NCBI GenBank assembly: GCA_045542355.1
Contig: JAZQKX010000018.1
Span: forward strand, 1-8,340
Direction of reading: 5' to 3'
Length of the DNA: 8,340 nucleotides
From: UMGS1532 sp045542355
GTDB taxonomy: Bacteria > Bacillota > Clostridia > Oscillospirales > Acutalibacteraceae
This document shows positions 1 through 6,173 of the stretch, piece after piece (position 1 is the stretch's first letter; each line of letters begins with the position of its first letter). A program made the position numbers and the translations under genes. Below the pieces are notes generated by a model. It was not told where the DNA came from, searched no databases, and saw only the letters and a list, made by a program, of their open reading frames with translations.

Positions 1-60
1 CCTTGATATTTTAGTTGTGTGGTCGGCAAACCACTTCTACTATACCAAGGAGCTTTTTTA
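1..60 (+). terminator. Possible terminator hairpin, left arm cut by window edge
   Basis: Bases 1-5 (CCTTG) pair with 46-50 (CAAGG), and GTGGT at 19-23 pairs with ACCAC at 30-34 around a six-base loop. The right arm is followed by AGCTTTTTTATTG. A matching left arm for AGCTCC would lie before the window. This may be the terminator of an unseen + strand gene or the end of a structured RNA. The call is tentative because the left side is missing. Confidence 0.35.
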
Positions 61-97
61 TTGTCTACTCTACTCCTCGCTAAAAGCTATTTCTTTG

Positions 98-126
98 CCC
101 CCTGTAGAACAGGGGGTTCTCTTTGT
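98..126 (+). terminator. Rho-independent terminator-like hairpin
   Basis: An 8-bp perfect stem (CCCCCTGT at 98-105 with ACAGGGGG at 109-116) closes a three-base AGA loop and is followed by TTCTCTTTG. The pyrimidine tail lies on the + strand, so it would stop transcripts entering from left of the window. The tail is interrupted by C residues, so strength is uncertain. Confidence 0.55.
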
Positions 127-133
127 CACAGAC

Positions 134-164
134 AAGAGAAAAAGCACCCGCTTTTCGGGTGCTT
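134..164 (-). terminator. Terminator of the secreted Ig-like protein gene
   Basis: A 9-bp stem (142-150 with 156-164; core AGCACCCG/CGGGTGCT) has a five-base loop. Read on the - strand it is followed by TTTTTCTCT. It begins only a few bases after the TAA at 170-172, so it is the natural end of that transcript. Confidence 0.8.
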
Positions 165-169
165 CATAT

Positions 170-552
170 TTATTTAGTTATCTTTAATTTTGCTGTTTTT
201 GTGCCCTTGTATTTGCCTTTGAAGACAACGATTGCTTTGCCTGTTCCGACTTTTTTATTGTCTTTGTAATAAACGATGTAGTTCTTCTCAGCGATTTCTT
301 TGCCTGTGGCATCCAAAACCGTCAATTCCGGTTCGACCGCATCTCCGCTAAGCTTATATTTTTTCTTGGTGGTTTTTACGGTGTAGTCATATTTGGAAGT
401 GGGCAGGTCCTTGAATCGGTAAACAATGCGGTATGCACAGCCATCGAGGAGGTTGTAGTGGAGCTGACGCTGTCCGCCCAAGCTACCTGTACTGAGGAAA
501 ATGCCATTATAACCGCTAAAATTATGGGAAATAATTTTTTTATCCTTTGCAT
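170..552 (-). pseudogene. Small secreted Ig-like repeat protein, frameshifted
   Basis: Two open frames on the - strand together make one plausible gene. From an ATG at 550-552, preceded by GTAGGG, the first frame starts MQRIKKLFPIILAVIMAF. That is a basic N-region and a hydrophobic core, then a signal peptidase I site AWA|DS after residue 26 and a Ser/Thr-rich linker. This frame stops at 376-378. The frame ending at 170-172 has no ATG and encodes the domain: KKKYKLSGD, then YIVYYKDNKKVGTG and a closing GKYKGTKTAKLKITK. This is the Ig-like repeat pattern common at C-termini of clostridial surface proteins. Adding one base between about 378 and 481 would join both into a 127-residue exported protein. 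No -1 slippery heptamer is visible there, so mutation or a sequencing error is more likely than programmed frameshifting. The domain is probably an adhesion or surface module; its partner is unknown. Confidence 0.65.
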
Positions 553-594
553 AATTCTACCCTACTTCCTGTTTTATTGCACACAGCCTTTCAA

Positions 595-623
595 ATTATA
601 TCACAGGAAATATTTGGTAGCAA
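595..623 (-). promoter_or_regulatory. Promoter of the secreted Ig-like protein gene
   Basis: On the - strand, -35 TTGCTA (618-623), a 17-base spacer and -10 TATAAT (595-600) with an extended -10 TG are present, within the string TGTGATATAAT. Predicted start of transcription is near 588, giving a leader of about 36 bases before the ATG at 552. The intact promoter and RBS argue that the gene was functional recently or still is. Confidence 0.75.
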
Positions 624-711
624 GTAAATTGTCAAATTTTGTAGTTTCTGCACATTGGCAGAGCATGTTGTAGGCTTCATATATATGCAAAACCCACCCA
701 TCAATAGCCGA

Positions 712-740
712 TTGACTAAATTACAGTTTGGGTGTAAAAT
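712..740 (+). promoter_or_regulatory. Promoter of hemW
   Basis: TTGACT (712-717) and TAAAAT (735-740) are separated by 17 bases, close to the sigma-A consensus. Transcription would start near 747, about 29 bases before the GTG start. It is divergent from the promoter at 595-623. The bases between the two (624-711) show no motif that I recognise. Confidence 0.75.
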
Positions 741-775
741 TAATTTAGATTGTACAAATCGAGGGGGGACGTTTT

Positions 776-1846
776 GTGGAAAAAGGTAAAGGACTTTATA
801 TCCATATACCCTTTTGCGCCTCGAAATGCGCCTACTGCGATTTCCATTCCGCCTGTGGGGACGAGTCCATAATGGATGCCTATTGCGACGCGCTTCTCAG
901 GGAAATGAAAGCCTATGAGGGCACATCTGTCGACACTCTATACATCGGTGGCGGTACTCCCTCAATGCTGGGCGCCGAAAGATTGTCTCGACTTTTGGAA
1001 GCAATAAACCGCCACTTTCCGAAAATAGAGGAGGCAACTCTTGAAGCTAACCCCGCCGACGATTTATACGAGGTTTTCAAAACGGCAAAGCGGGGCGGTA
1101 TAAACCGTATTTCAATGGGTGTGCAATCGGGAGTCGAGGAGGAGCTTAAGGTCCTCGGCAGACGGCACAGAAACTCCCACGCCATAAAGGCGGTTGAGGA
1201 TTGCCTAAGGGCGGGAATTGACAATTTCTCCCTTGATTTAATGCTGGGGATTCCTTTGCAGACCCCTCAATCTTTGGAAGAATCAATAAGTTTCATCTCC
1301 CAACTTGACCCTCAGCATGTTTCGGCATATATTCTGAAATTAGAGGAGGGTACACCCCTCTTTAAAAACCGTGGAAATCTCCCGCTTCCCGAGGAAGATG
1401 AGGTTGCTGACCTTTACTTGCAGATGGCGGAGAGCTTAGAGTCCCTCGGGTTCGGGCAGTATGAAATTTCCAACTTTGCAAAGGCTGGATATGAAAGCCG
1501 ACACAATCTGAAATATTGGCGTTGCGAGGAATATATAGGTCTCGGCGCCTCTGCCCACGGCTTTTTAGACGGTAAACGGTATTTTTATCCGCGGGATACT
1601 GAGGAATTTATCAAAGGCATGGAGCCCATCCCCGACGGCGAGGGTGGAACCCCCGAAGAACGCTTTATGTTGGGGCTCAGGCTCAAAGAGGGCGTGGATA
1701 TTCGGACTTTTCCAGACATAGAAATTAAAGCCAAGTCGGAACTTTTCATAAAGCACGGTCTTTGCAAAATAGAAAATCAGCGTCTCAGTTTAACAAAAAA
1801 AGGCTTCTTAGTTTCCAATGAAATTATTGCAGAATTTTTAAGTTAA
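776..1846 (+). CDS. hemW: HemW-type radical SAM protein (heme chaperone)
   Basis: This 356-residue protein has the radical SAM cluster motif C14-x3-C18-x2-C21 followed by DF. It is also rich in HemW/HemN landmarks: GGGTPS at 58-63, TLEANP at 88-93, RISMGVQS at 111-118, HNLKYW at 243-248 and GLGASAHG at 255-262. The C-terminal winged-helix region is present (ERFMLGLRLKEGVD, then GFLVSNEIIAEFL). HemN has a further Cys right after the CxxxCxxC motif; here that position is Asp, which supports HemW. HemW binds heme and is thought to deliver it to target proteins such as respiratory hemoproteins; it is not a coproporphyrinogen dehydrogenase, despite many database labels. The start is GTG, chosen because GAGGGGGG (761-768) lies seven bases upstream and no other in-frame start fits. 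The gene is slightly shorter than most homologues (about 375-380 residues). It stands alone here, with its own promoter and terminator, rather than beside lepA or hrcA-grpE-dnaK as in many Firmicutes. Confidence 0.92.
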   Translation: MEKGKGLYIHIPFCASKCAYCDFHSACGDESIMDAYCDALLREMKAYEGTSVDTLYIGGGTPSMLGAERLSRLLEAINRHFPKIEEATLEANPADDLYEVFKTAKRGGINRISMGVQSGVEEELKVLGRRHRNSHAIKAVEDCLRAGIDNFSLDLMLGIPLQTPQSLEESISFISQLDPQHVSAYILKLEEGTPLFKNRGNLPLPEEDEVADLYLQMAESLESLGFGQYEISNFAKAGYESRHNLKYWRCEEYIGLGASAHGFLDGKRYFYPRDTEEFIKGMEPIPDGEGGTPEERFMLGLRLKEGVDIRTFPDIEIKAKSELFIKHGLCKIENQRLSLTKKGFLVSNEIIAEFLS

Positions 1847-1860
1847 ATTGGTTTTGCACC

Positions 1861-1889
1861 TTGTAAATCTAAATGAAATGTGATATAAT
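1861..1889 (+). promoter_or_regulatory. Promoter of the DUF1846 gene
   Basis: TTGTAA (1861-1866) is followed after 17 bases by TATAAT (1884-1889), with an extended -10 TG at 1881-1882. The 12-mer ATGTGATATAAT (1878-1889) occurs identically at the promoter at 6052-6080. Predicted transcription start is about 1896, which is inside the left arm of the downstream terminator hairpin. Confidence 0.75.
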
Positions 1890-1893
1890 CAAT

Positions 1894-1930
1894 AAGCGAG
1901 TGGAAGACTTTCCATTCGCTTTTGTTTTTT
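1894..1930 (+). terminator. Terminator after hemW, inside the DUF1846 leader
   Basis: A 12-bp stem (1894-1905 with 1910-1921, one G-U pair) with a GACT tetraloop is followed by TTGTTTTTT. It is a strong intrinsic terminator and is the only candidate for ending hemW transcripts. It lies downstream of the promoter at 1861-1889, so the DUF1846 transcript should begin with it or within its left arm. Confidence 0.8.
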
Positions 1931-1957
1931 AAAAAATTTTTAAGAGGGTAATTCTAT

Positions 1958-3442
1958 ATGTACGAGGTAGGGTTTGACAACGAAAAATATCTGAAAATGC
2001 AGTCGGAGCATATTTTGGAGCGTATCGCAAAGTTTGGCGGTAAGCTTTATTTAGAGTTCGGCGGCAAACTTTTCGATGATTTTCATGCATCCCGTGTTTT
2101 GCCAGGCTTTGCGCCCGATTCCAAAATCCGTATGCTGTCTCAGCTTCGGGACCAAGCCGAGGTGGTTATTGCCATAAATGCCACCGACATTGAAAAAAAC
2201 AAGGTCCGCGGTGACATTGGAATTACCTACGACTTAGACGTTTTAAGACTTATCGACGCTTTCCGTGGCTTCGGTCTCTTTGTTGGTAGTGTGGTTATGA
2301 CCCGCTACACAGGTCAACCCTCCGCCGATTTGTTCAAACGCAAATTAGAAAGCCTTGGTATTCCTGTATATAAGCACTACCCAATCGAGGGCTATCCCTC
2401 AAATATAAAGAAAATTGTTTCCGACGAGGGCTATGGCGCCAATGAATATATAAAGACCCAGCGTGAGCTGGTGGTTGTAACCGCTCCGGGTCCCGGTAGT
2501 GGCAAGATGGCAACCTGCCTTAGTCAGCTCTACCATGAGCACAAACGGGGTGTTGCGGCAGGATATGCAAAATTCGAGACATTCCCTATTTGGAATCTCC
2601 CCTTGAAGCATCCCGTAAACCTTGCCTACGAAGCGGCAACTGCTGACCTTAACGATGTTAATATGCTGGACCCGTTCCATCTTGAAGCCTATGGCGTCAC
2701 CACCGTTAACTACAACCGCGACGTGGAAATTTTCCCTGTGGTACAAGCCATGATGACCAAAATCTTGGGCTCCTGCCCCTATAAATCCCCCACCGATATG
2801 GGAGTTAACATGGCGGGTAACTGCATTTTCGACGATAAGGCAGTCCGCACCGCCGCCAATAATGAAATAATTCGCCGTTACTACGCCGCAAAGTGTCGCG
2901 CACTCAATGGCGACCGCGACGACACAGAGGTCTGCAAGATAGAGCTTCTTATGGAACAGGCAGGTATCACCCCCGACGACCGCCCTGTTATCGCCGCCGC
3001 GAATGACAGAGCAATCGAAACCGGTGCTCCTGCCGCGGCAATCGAACTGCCCGATGGCAAGATTATAACAGGAAAAACCTCCTCGCTTCTGGGCGCTTCT
3101 GCCGCAATGCTTCTTAACGCATTAAAGCATTTAAGCGGCATAGCCAAAGAGGTTATGATGATTTCCCCCGAGGTTATCGAGCCTGTTCAGGAGCTGAAAA
3201 CAGGAAGTCTGGGCAACCATAACCCAAGGCTCCACACCGACGAGGTGCTGATTGCTCTTTGCATTTCGGCAGTCCACGACGAAAACGCTAAAAAAGCCAT
3301 GGAGCAATTACCAAAACTCAAAAATTGCGAGGCTCATTCCTCGGTAATCTTAAGTCAGGTTGATATTAACGTCTTTAAGAAATTAGGACTTAACATTACC
3401 TGTGAGCCTAAATATCAATCGCGAAAACTTTATCATTCGTAA
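1958..3442 (+). CDS. DUF1846 / UPF0371 family protein
   Basis: A 494-residue soluble protein, full length for the DUF1846 (UPF0371) family, which has no established function that I know of. The opening FDNEKYLKMQSEHILERI and the stretch VRGDIGITYD (83-92) are characteristic of the family. A glycine-rich loop APGPGSGK lies at 176-183 after a hydrophobic strand (LVVVT). It resembles a nucleotide-binding P-loop, but it lacks the Ser/Thr after Lys and the canonical spacing. There is no signal peptide or membrane segment, so it is cytoplasmic. The ATG at 1958 follows AAGAGGG (1942-1948) at nine bases. It has its own extended -10 promoter and ends before a strong convergent terminator, so it is probably monocistronic. 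Family assignment is by recognition of the sequence; any enzymatic role is unknown. Confidence 0.85.
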   Translation: MYEVGFDNEKYLKMQSEHILERIAKFGGKLYLEFGGKLFDDFHASRVLPGFAPDSKIRMLSQLRDQAEVVIAINATDIEKNKVRGDIGITYDLDVLRLIDAFRGFGLFVGSVVMTRYTGQPSADLFKRKLESLGIPVYKHYPIEGYPSNIKKIVSDEGYGANEYIKTQRELVVVTAPGPGSGKMATCLSQLYHEHKRGVAAGYAKFETFPIWNLPLKHPVNLAYEAATADLNDVNMLDPFHLEAYGVTTVNYNRDVEIFPVVQAMMTKILGSCPYKSPTDMGVNMAGNCIFDDKAVRTAANNEIIRRYYAAKCRALNGDRDDTEVCKIELLMEQAGITPDDRPVIAAANDRAIETGAPAAAIELPDGKIITGKTSSLLGASAAMLLNALKHLSGIAKEVMMISPEVIEPVQELKTGSLGNHNPRLHTDEVLIALCISAVHDENAKKAMEQLPKLKNCEAHSSVILSQVDINVFKKLGLNITCEPKYQSRKLYHS

Positions 3443-3456
3443 TAGTGTAATATATA

Positions 3457-3473
3457 TTTGCGTATCACGCAAA
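3457..3473. other. Small perfect hairpin after the DUF1846 gene
   Basis: TTTGCGT (3457-3463) and ACGCAAA (3467-3473) form a 7-bp stem with a three-base loop, 15 bases after the stop. No T-run follows on either strand, so it is not a standard terminator. It may help define the 3' end of the mRNA, or it may be incidental. Confidence 0.3.
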
Positions 3474-3513
3474 TAACCACTCCCTCATCTCAAATACTCG
3501 TAAGTATGATTAA

Positions 3514-3560
3514 AACCTCGATGAAAAATTTCATCGAGGTTTTCTTTTGTTTTTTCTTTT
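3514..3560 (+). terminator. Shared terminator between converging genes
   Basis: AACCTCGATGAAA (3514-3526) pairs with TTTCATCGAGGTT (3529-3541), leaving an A/T-rich loop. A long T-rich tail (TTTTCTTTTGTTTTTT) follows on the + strand, ending the DUF1846 transcript. On the - strand the same stem is followed by only four T residues (GGTTTTAATC). That could still end the lactate permease transcript, whose stop is at 3559-3561. Confidence 0.85.
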
Positions 3561-5211
3561 ATAATCCCAACAAATAAAATGCGACAAACAGCACCAAAAT
3601 AACTATACCTGTGAAAATAGCAGCGGGGATGGCGTTAACTCGAATGATTCTGCCCTCGCGTCCTACGGTACCTGCAGTAGCGCAAGCTGCCACCACGTTG
3701 TTAACGCAAATCATATTACCGATAGCTCCGCCTATGGTGTTGGCTGCAACGATAACGGCGGTGTTCAGGTCTAAATTGTTGGCGGCCTGTTCCTGTAGGT
3801 TGGCAAACAGTGTAACCGCCACCGTGTTAGAGCCCGAAATAAACGCACCCAACACACCAATTATTGGAGAAATTATAATATAAAGGCTCTTGCCCACCTT
3901 TGAAAGCGCCTCTGCCATATAGAAAATCATACTTTTCATTTCTTCCGTTGCTGAAACATCGTTAGAGCCAGAGTAACGCAAAATCTGTACCATAGCAAGA
4001 CCGAAGACCAAAGCAACAGCCGCACCGCTTACCTGTTTGAAGGATGCGCCCCAAGCCGAAACCACGTCCTGCCCTTTCATCTTGTGCAACAAAATGGTAA
4101 CGAGCGCCACTAAAATAAACACCGAGCCCGGAACATACGCCCACTTTAAGGTAAAGGCAGTGTTTTCAACGCCGAACAAATTGCCGCTTTTAATCACGAA
4201 AAAGCTTGAGGTATCGTTAAGCAATCCTTTAATGCCAAGGGCGGGTATGCGAGTGGCTACCAGCAATAAAGCGATGATAACATACGGAACCCACGCTTTT
4301 ATAAGAGACATGGCAGAATCTTTTGGAGGGGTCAGCGGATGCGTGGCCTTCCAGCTTTCATCCCACTCTGACTCATTTCCGAAATGCCATACCGTCTTGG
4401 GGGTAAGAAATTTGTATTTAGCGGCAATAACCGTAATTATCAGCGCTATCAAAGAGCCGAACAAAGATGGGAATTCGTGACCCACGAATATGTTAACCAG
4501 CACATAGGGTACTGCAAAGGAAACGCCTGCAAACAAGCAAAAGGGAAGGGCTTGAAGCGCGGGTTTGATAGATTTTTCTCTGCTGAAAAATTTGCACATA
4601 ATTGCATTGGCTATAAACGGCAAGAAAATCATTACTACTGCAAGCGGCAAAGCAGTCCATAAAGACATTTGCCCGATGTAGGCGGCATCCAGCGCTTCTG
4701 CTCCGCCAAGACAGGTAATTGCCTGTTGTACGGGAGTACCGATGGCACCGAAGGCAACACAGGCGCTATCACAAACAAGGGCTACTACCACCGCTGCTAC
4801 AGGTGGAAAGCCAAGACTTATCATGAGTGGAGCCGCCAATGCTGCAGGGGTACCAAAACCCGCCGCCGCTTCAATGAAAGATACGAACAAAAAGCCGATA
4901 ATTACCGCTTGCACACGGGCATCGGGACTGATAGAGCGAAAACCATTGTTTATAGCTACCATTCCGCCCGACATTTTTAGTGTGTTCATAACCAAAATTG
5001 CACCGAAAATAATAATCAGCACTTCAACAGAGTTGAAAAGCCCCGAAATTGAATAGGCAGAAAGGGATAAAACATCTATATTCCATACTGTCAAGCCAAG
5101 AACTGCTGTAATAAGCCATGAAATAGGCATAGCAATTTTTGCAGGCCAGTTAAATGCTGCCATAACCACTACGCAGAACGCGATGGGGATAAAAGCTAAC
5201 AATGCGTACAT
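3559..5211 (-). CDS. lctP: Lactate permease family transporter (LctP/LldP)
   Basis: A 550-residue, highly hydrophobic protein with about a dozen membrane segments, matching the usual length of the LctP family (TC 2.A.14), which imports L- or D-lactate and glycolate with protons. Family blocks seen are FIEAAAGFGTPAALAAP (112-128) with LGFPPVAA after it, GAIGTPVQQAI (155-165), the conserved FISGSNT stretch (457-463) and VAANTIGGAIGNMICVNN (488-505) followed by GTVGREG. A large soluble loop lies around 265-305. The position that is usually Asp in the SGSDT motif is Asn462 here, and the following segment reads ICVNNVVA rather than the ISPQ-type sequence of the classical permeases. The substrate may therefore differ. 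The ATG at 5209-5211 follows GAGGGAG (5219-5225) at seven bases. It has its own promoter and no lactate dehydrogenase neighbour in the window. The gene is assigned to the family with confidence, to the substrate less so. Confidence 0.9.
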   Translation of the reverse strand: MYALLAFIPIAFCVVVMAAFNWPAKIAMPISWLITAVLGLTVWNIDVLSLSAYSISGLFNSVEVLIIIFGAILVMNTLKMSGGMVAINNGFRSISPDARVQAVIIGFLFVSFIEAAAGFGTPAALAAPLMISLGFPPVAAVVVALVCDSACVAFGAIGTPVQQAITCLGGAEALDAAYIGQMSLWTALPLAVVMIFLPFIANAIMCKFFSREKSIKPALQALPFCLFAGVSFAVPYVLVNIFVGHEFPSLFGSLIALIITVIAAKYKFLTPKTVWHFGNESEWDESWKATHPLTPPKDSAMSLIKAWVPYVIIALLLVATRIPALGIKGLLNDTSSFFVIKSGNLFGVENTAFTLKWAYVPGSVFILVALVTILLHKMKGQDVVSAWGASFKQVSGAAVALVFGLAMVQILRYSGSNDVSATEEMKSMIFYMAEALSKVGKSLYIIISPIIGVLGAFISGSNTVAVTLFANLQEQAANNLDLNTAVIVAANTIGGAIGNMICVNNVVAACATAGTVGREGRIIRVNAIPAAIFTGIVILVLFVAFYLLGL

Positions 5212-5247
5212 AATAAAACTCCCTCTAATATAATCTTAATACATAGT

Positions 5248-5276
5248 ATTGTATCACAATTCGCTGACACTTGCAA
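5248..5276 (-). promoter_or_regulatory. Promoter of the lactate permease gene
   Basis: On the - strand, TTGCAA (5271-5276), a 17-base spacer and TACAAT (5248-5253) with an extended -10 TG make a good sigma-A promoter. The string TGTGATACAAT differs by one base from the -10 region of three other promoters in the window. Transcription would start near 5241, about 30 bases before the ATG. No operator palindrome is evident. Confidence 0.75.
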
Positions 5277-5339
5277 TATAATATGCCTTATTTATTCTTG
5301 ACAGCAACCTGTACTAAAATGCACAAAAAGGTGAACTTG

Positions 5340-6011
5340 TTACCATATCAGCGGTATCAAGCGGTATTTAACCTTTCTTTTGTATTCGTAATAACCCTGA
5401 AGTTCTTTTTCAAGAAATGCTTCTTCGTGTTTAATTCGTTTTGCTATAATAAAAGGATATGCGAGAAAAACCAAAAACGCATATATAGAGCCTAACACAA
5501 TCGGCATTGATAAAAATAAAAGTAAAGTCACACTATACATCGGATGTCTGACAACGCCATATAATCCCGTATCAATTACTTTTTGATTTTCTTGTACTTC
5601 AATCGTGCGGCTTAGATATGTATTTTCTCTTAGCACCTCTGCATAGAGAATATACGAAATAAGAAACACCGCCGTAGCAATAACTACCACTGCTTTTGGC
5701 AAGATGTACCAGTTAAAACGAAAGTCAAGACCTGCAACGACAAAACCTGCCAAGAACATAATACCACTTAATTTCACAACAAGGCTTTGCTCTTTTTGCT
5801 TTTCTTTTGCATCAAGTCGGCTTTTTAATAGGTCAGGATTCTTGAACATCATAACGATTCCTGCAAAAAACATCGGGACGAATAAAATCCCCATCAATAG
5901 CCACCCGTTAAAAAAGGAAAATGTACCTGCAGGCAAGAATATTAATAAACCAACCAAAGCAACACCTAATAAAAATTTAGTTGTCGCACCAACGAATAAT
6001 TTCACTGTCAT
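5340..6011 (-). CDS. Isoprenylcysteine carboxyl methyltransferase family membrane protein
   Basis: A 223-residue integral membrane protein with about five hydrophobic segments (approximately 12-29, 36-55, 82-95, 105-124 and 161-190). The C-terminal half has the ICMT/PEMT-type SAM-binding signature: DTGLYGVVRHPMYS (147-160, with RHPMY at 155-159), then a hydrophobic segment, RIKHEEAFL (192-200) and GYYEYKRKVKYRLIP (206-220). Such proteins use S-adenosylmethionine at the membrane. Bacterial members have no prenylated-protein substrate that is generally agreed, and some act on lipids or small molecules, so the substrate is unknown. The ATG at 6009-6011 follows GGTGA, a weak RBS. Codons are clearly richer in A/T at third positions (many TTA, ATA, AAA) than in the permease or ppdK, which may mean later acquisition. 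There is no convincing terminator in the 128 bases before the lactate permease, so read-through into that gene is possible. Confidence 0.82.
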   Translation of the reverse strand: MTVKLFVGATTKFLLGVALVGLLIFLPAGTFSFFNGWLLMGILFVPMFFAGIVMMFKNPDLLKSRLDAKEKQKEQSLVVKLSGIMFLAGFVVAGLDFRFNWYILPKAVVVIATAVFLISYILYAEVLRENTYLSRTIEVQENQKVIDTGLYGVVRHPMYSVTLLLFLSMPIVLGSIYAFLVFLAYPFIIAKRIKHEEAFLEKELQGYYEYKRKVKYRLIPLIW

Positions 6012-6051
6012 AATATTTTCACCATCAAAACCCTGTTTATACTTTTACCTT

Positions 6052-6080
6052 ATTATATCACATTGCTTTCTTAAACGAAA
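6052..6080 (-). promoter_or_regulatory. Promoter of the methyltransferase gene
   Basis: A perfect TATAAT (6052-6057) with an extended -10 TG (6059-6060) lies on the - strand within ATGTGATATAAT. The -35 position holds TTTCGT (about 6075-6080), a poor match, so the extended -10 would have to carry recognition. Predicted start is about 6045. The promoter is directly downstream of the terminator at 6089-6124, so the gene is insulated from transcription coming from the right. Confidence 0.65.
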
Positions 6081-6088
6081 GGATTTTG

Positions 6089-6124
6089 TAAAAAATCACC
6101 CCGCCGAGCAATCGACAAGGTGAT
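6089..6124 (-). terminator. Strand-specific terminator with no obvious gene
   Basis: Read on the - strand, 6112-6124 pairs with 6095-6107 along 13 bp with a TTGC loop and is followed by TTTTT. Three of the pairs are G-U, so the stem is complete only in the - strand RNA. The + strand version would have three C-A mismatches. This shows which strand is used. The gene it would serve is unclear: the region to the right up to 6443 holds the hairpin array and no coding sequence, and ppdK already has its own terminator. Confidence 0.75.
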
Positions 6125-6138
6125 AGTTTTGCTTTATA

Positions 6139-6156
6139 AATCTAATTACTTAGATT
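6139..6156. other. Small hairpin left of the array
   Basis: AATCTAA (6139-6145) and TTAGATT (6150-6156) form a 7-bp A/T-rich stem around TTAC. There is no T-run next to it. It may be an outlying part of the adjoining hairpin array, but it lacks the 9-base motif. Confidence 0.3.
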
Positions 6157-6173
6157 CTTTGATATAAAAATTA

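Noticed and set aside
458..673. 71-codon + strand open frame
   Set aside because: It lies over the antisense strand of the signal peptide and promoter of the secreted protein gene, with no RBS and no recognisable protein features.
776..1846. Coproporphyrinogen III dehydrogenase (HemN)
   Set aside because: HemN has an additional Cys after the CxxxCxxC motif. This protein has Asp there and the shorter HemW-type N-terminus.
3493..3506. ATACT/AGTAT short palindrome as an operator
   Set aside because: Five base pairs, between convergent genes with no promoter nearby.
4037..4480. 147-codon + strand open frame inside the lactate permease gene
   Set aside because: It is antisense to a convincing membrane protein, with no RBS or domain. 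The same applies to the other open frames opposite the permease and ppdK.
5298..5303. Perfect TTGACA on the + strand as a -35 box
   Set aside because: No acceptable -10 lies 16-18 bases downstream and no + strand gene follows.
5271..5495. 74-codon + strand open frame
   Set aside because: Antisense to the methyltransferase C-terminus and the permease promoter, low complexity, and no RBS was seen.
6009..6025. Five-codon leader open frame (MVKIL) overlapping the methyltransferase start as ATGA
   Set aside because: Such short start-stop overlaps arise easily by chance, and nothing shows that it is translated.
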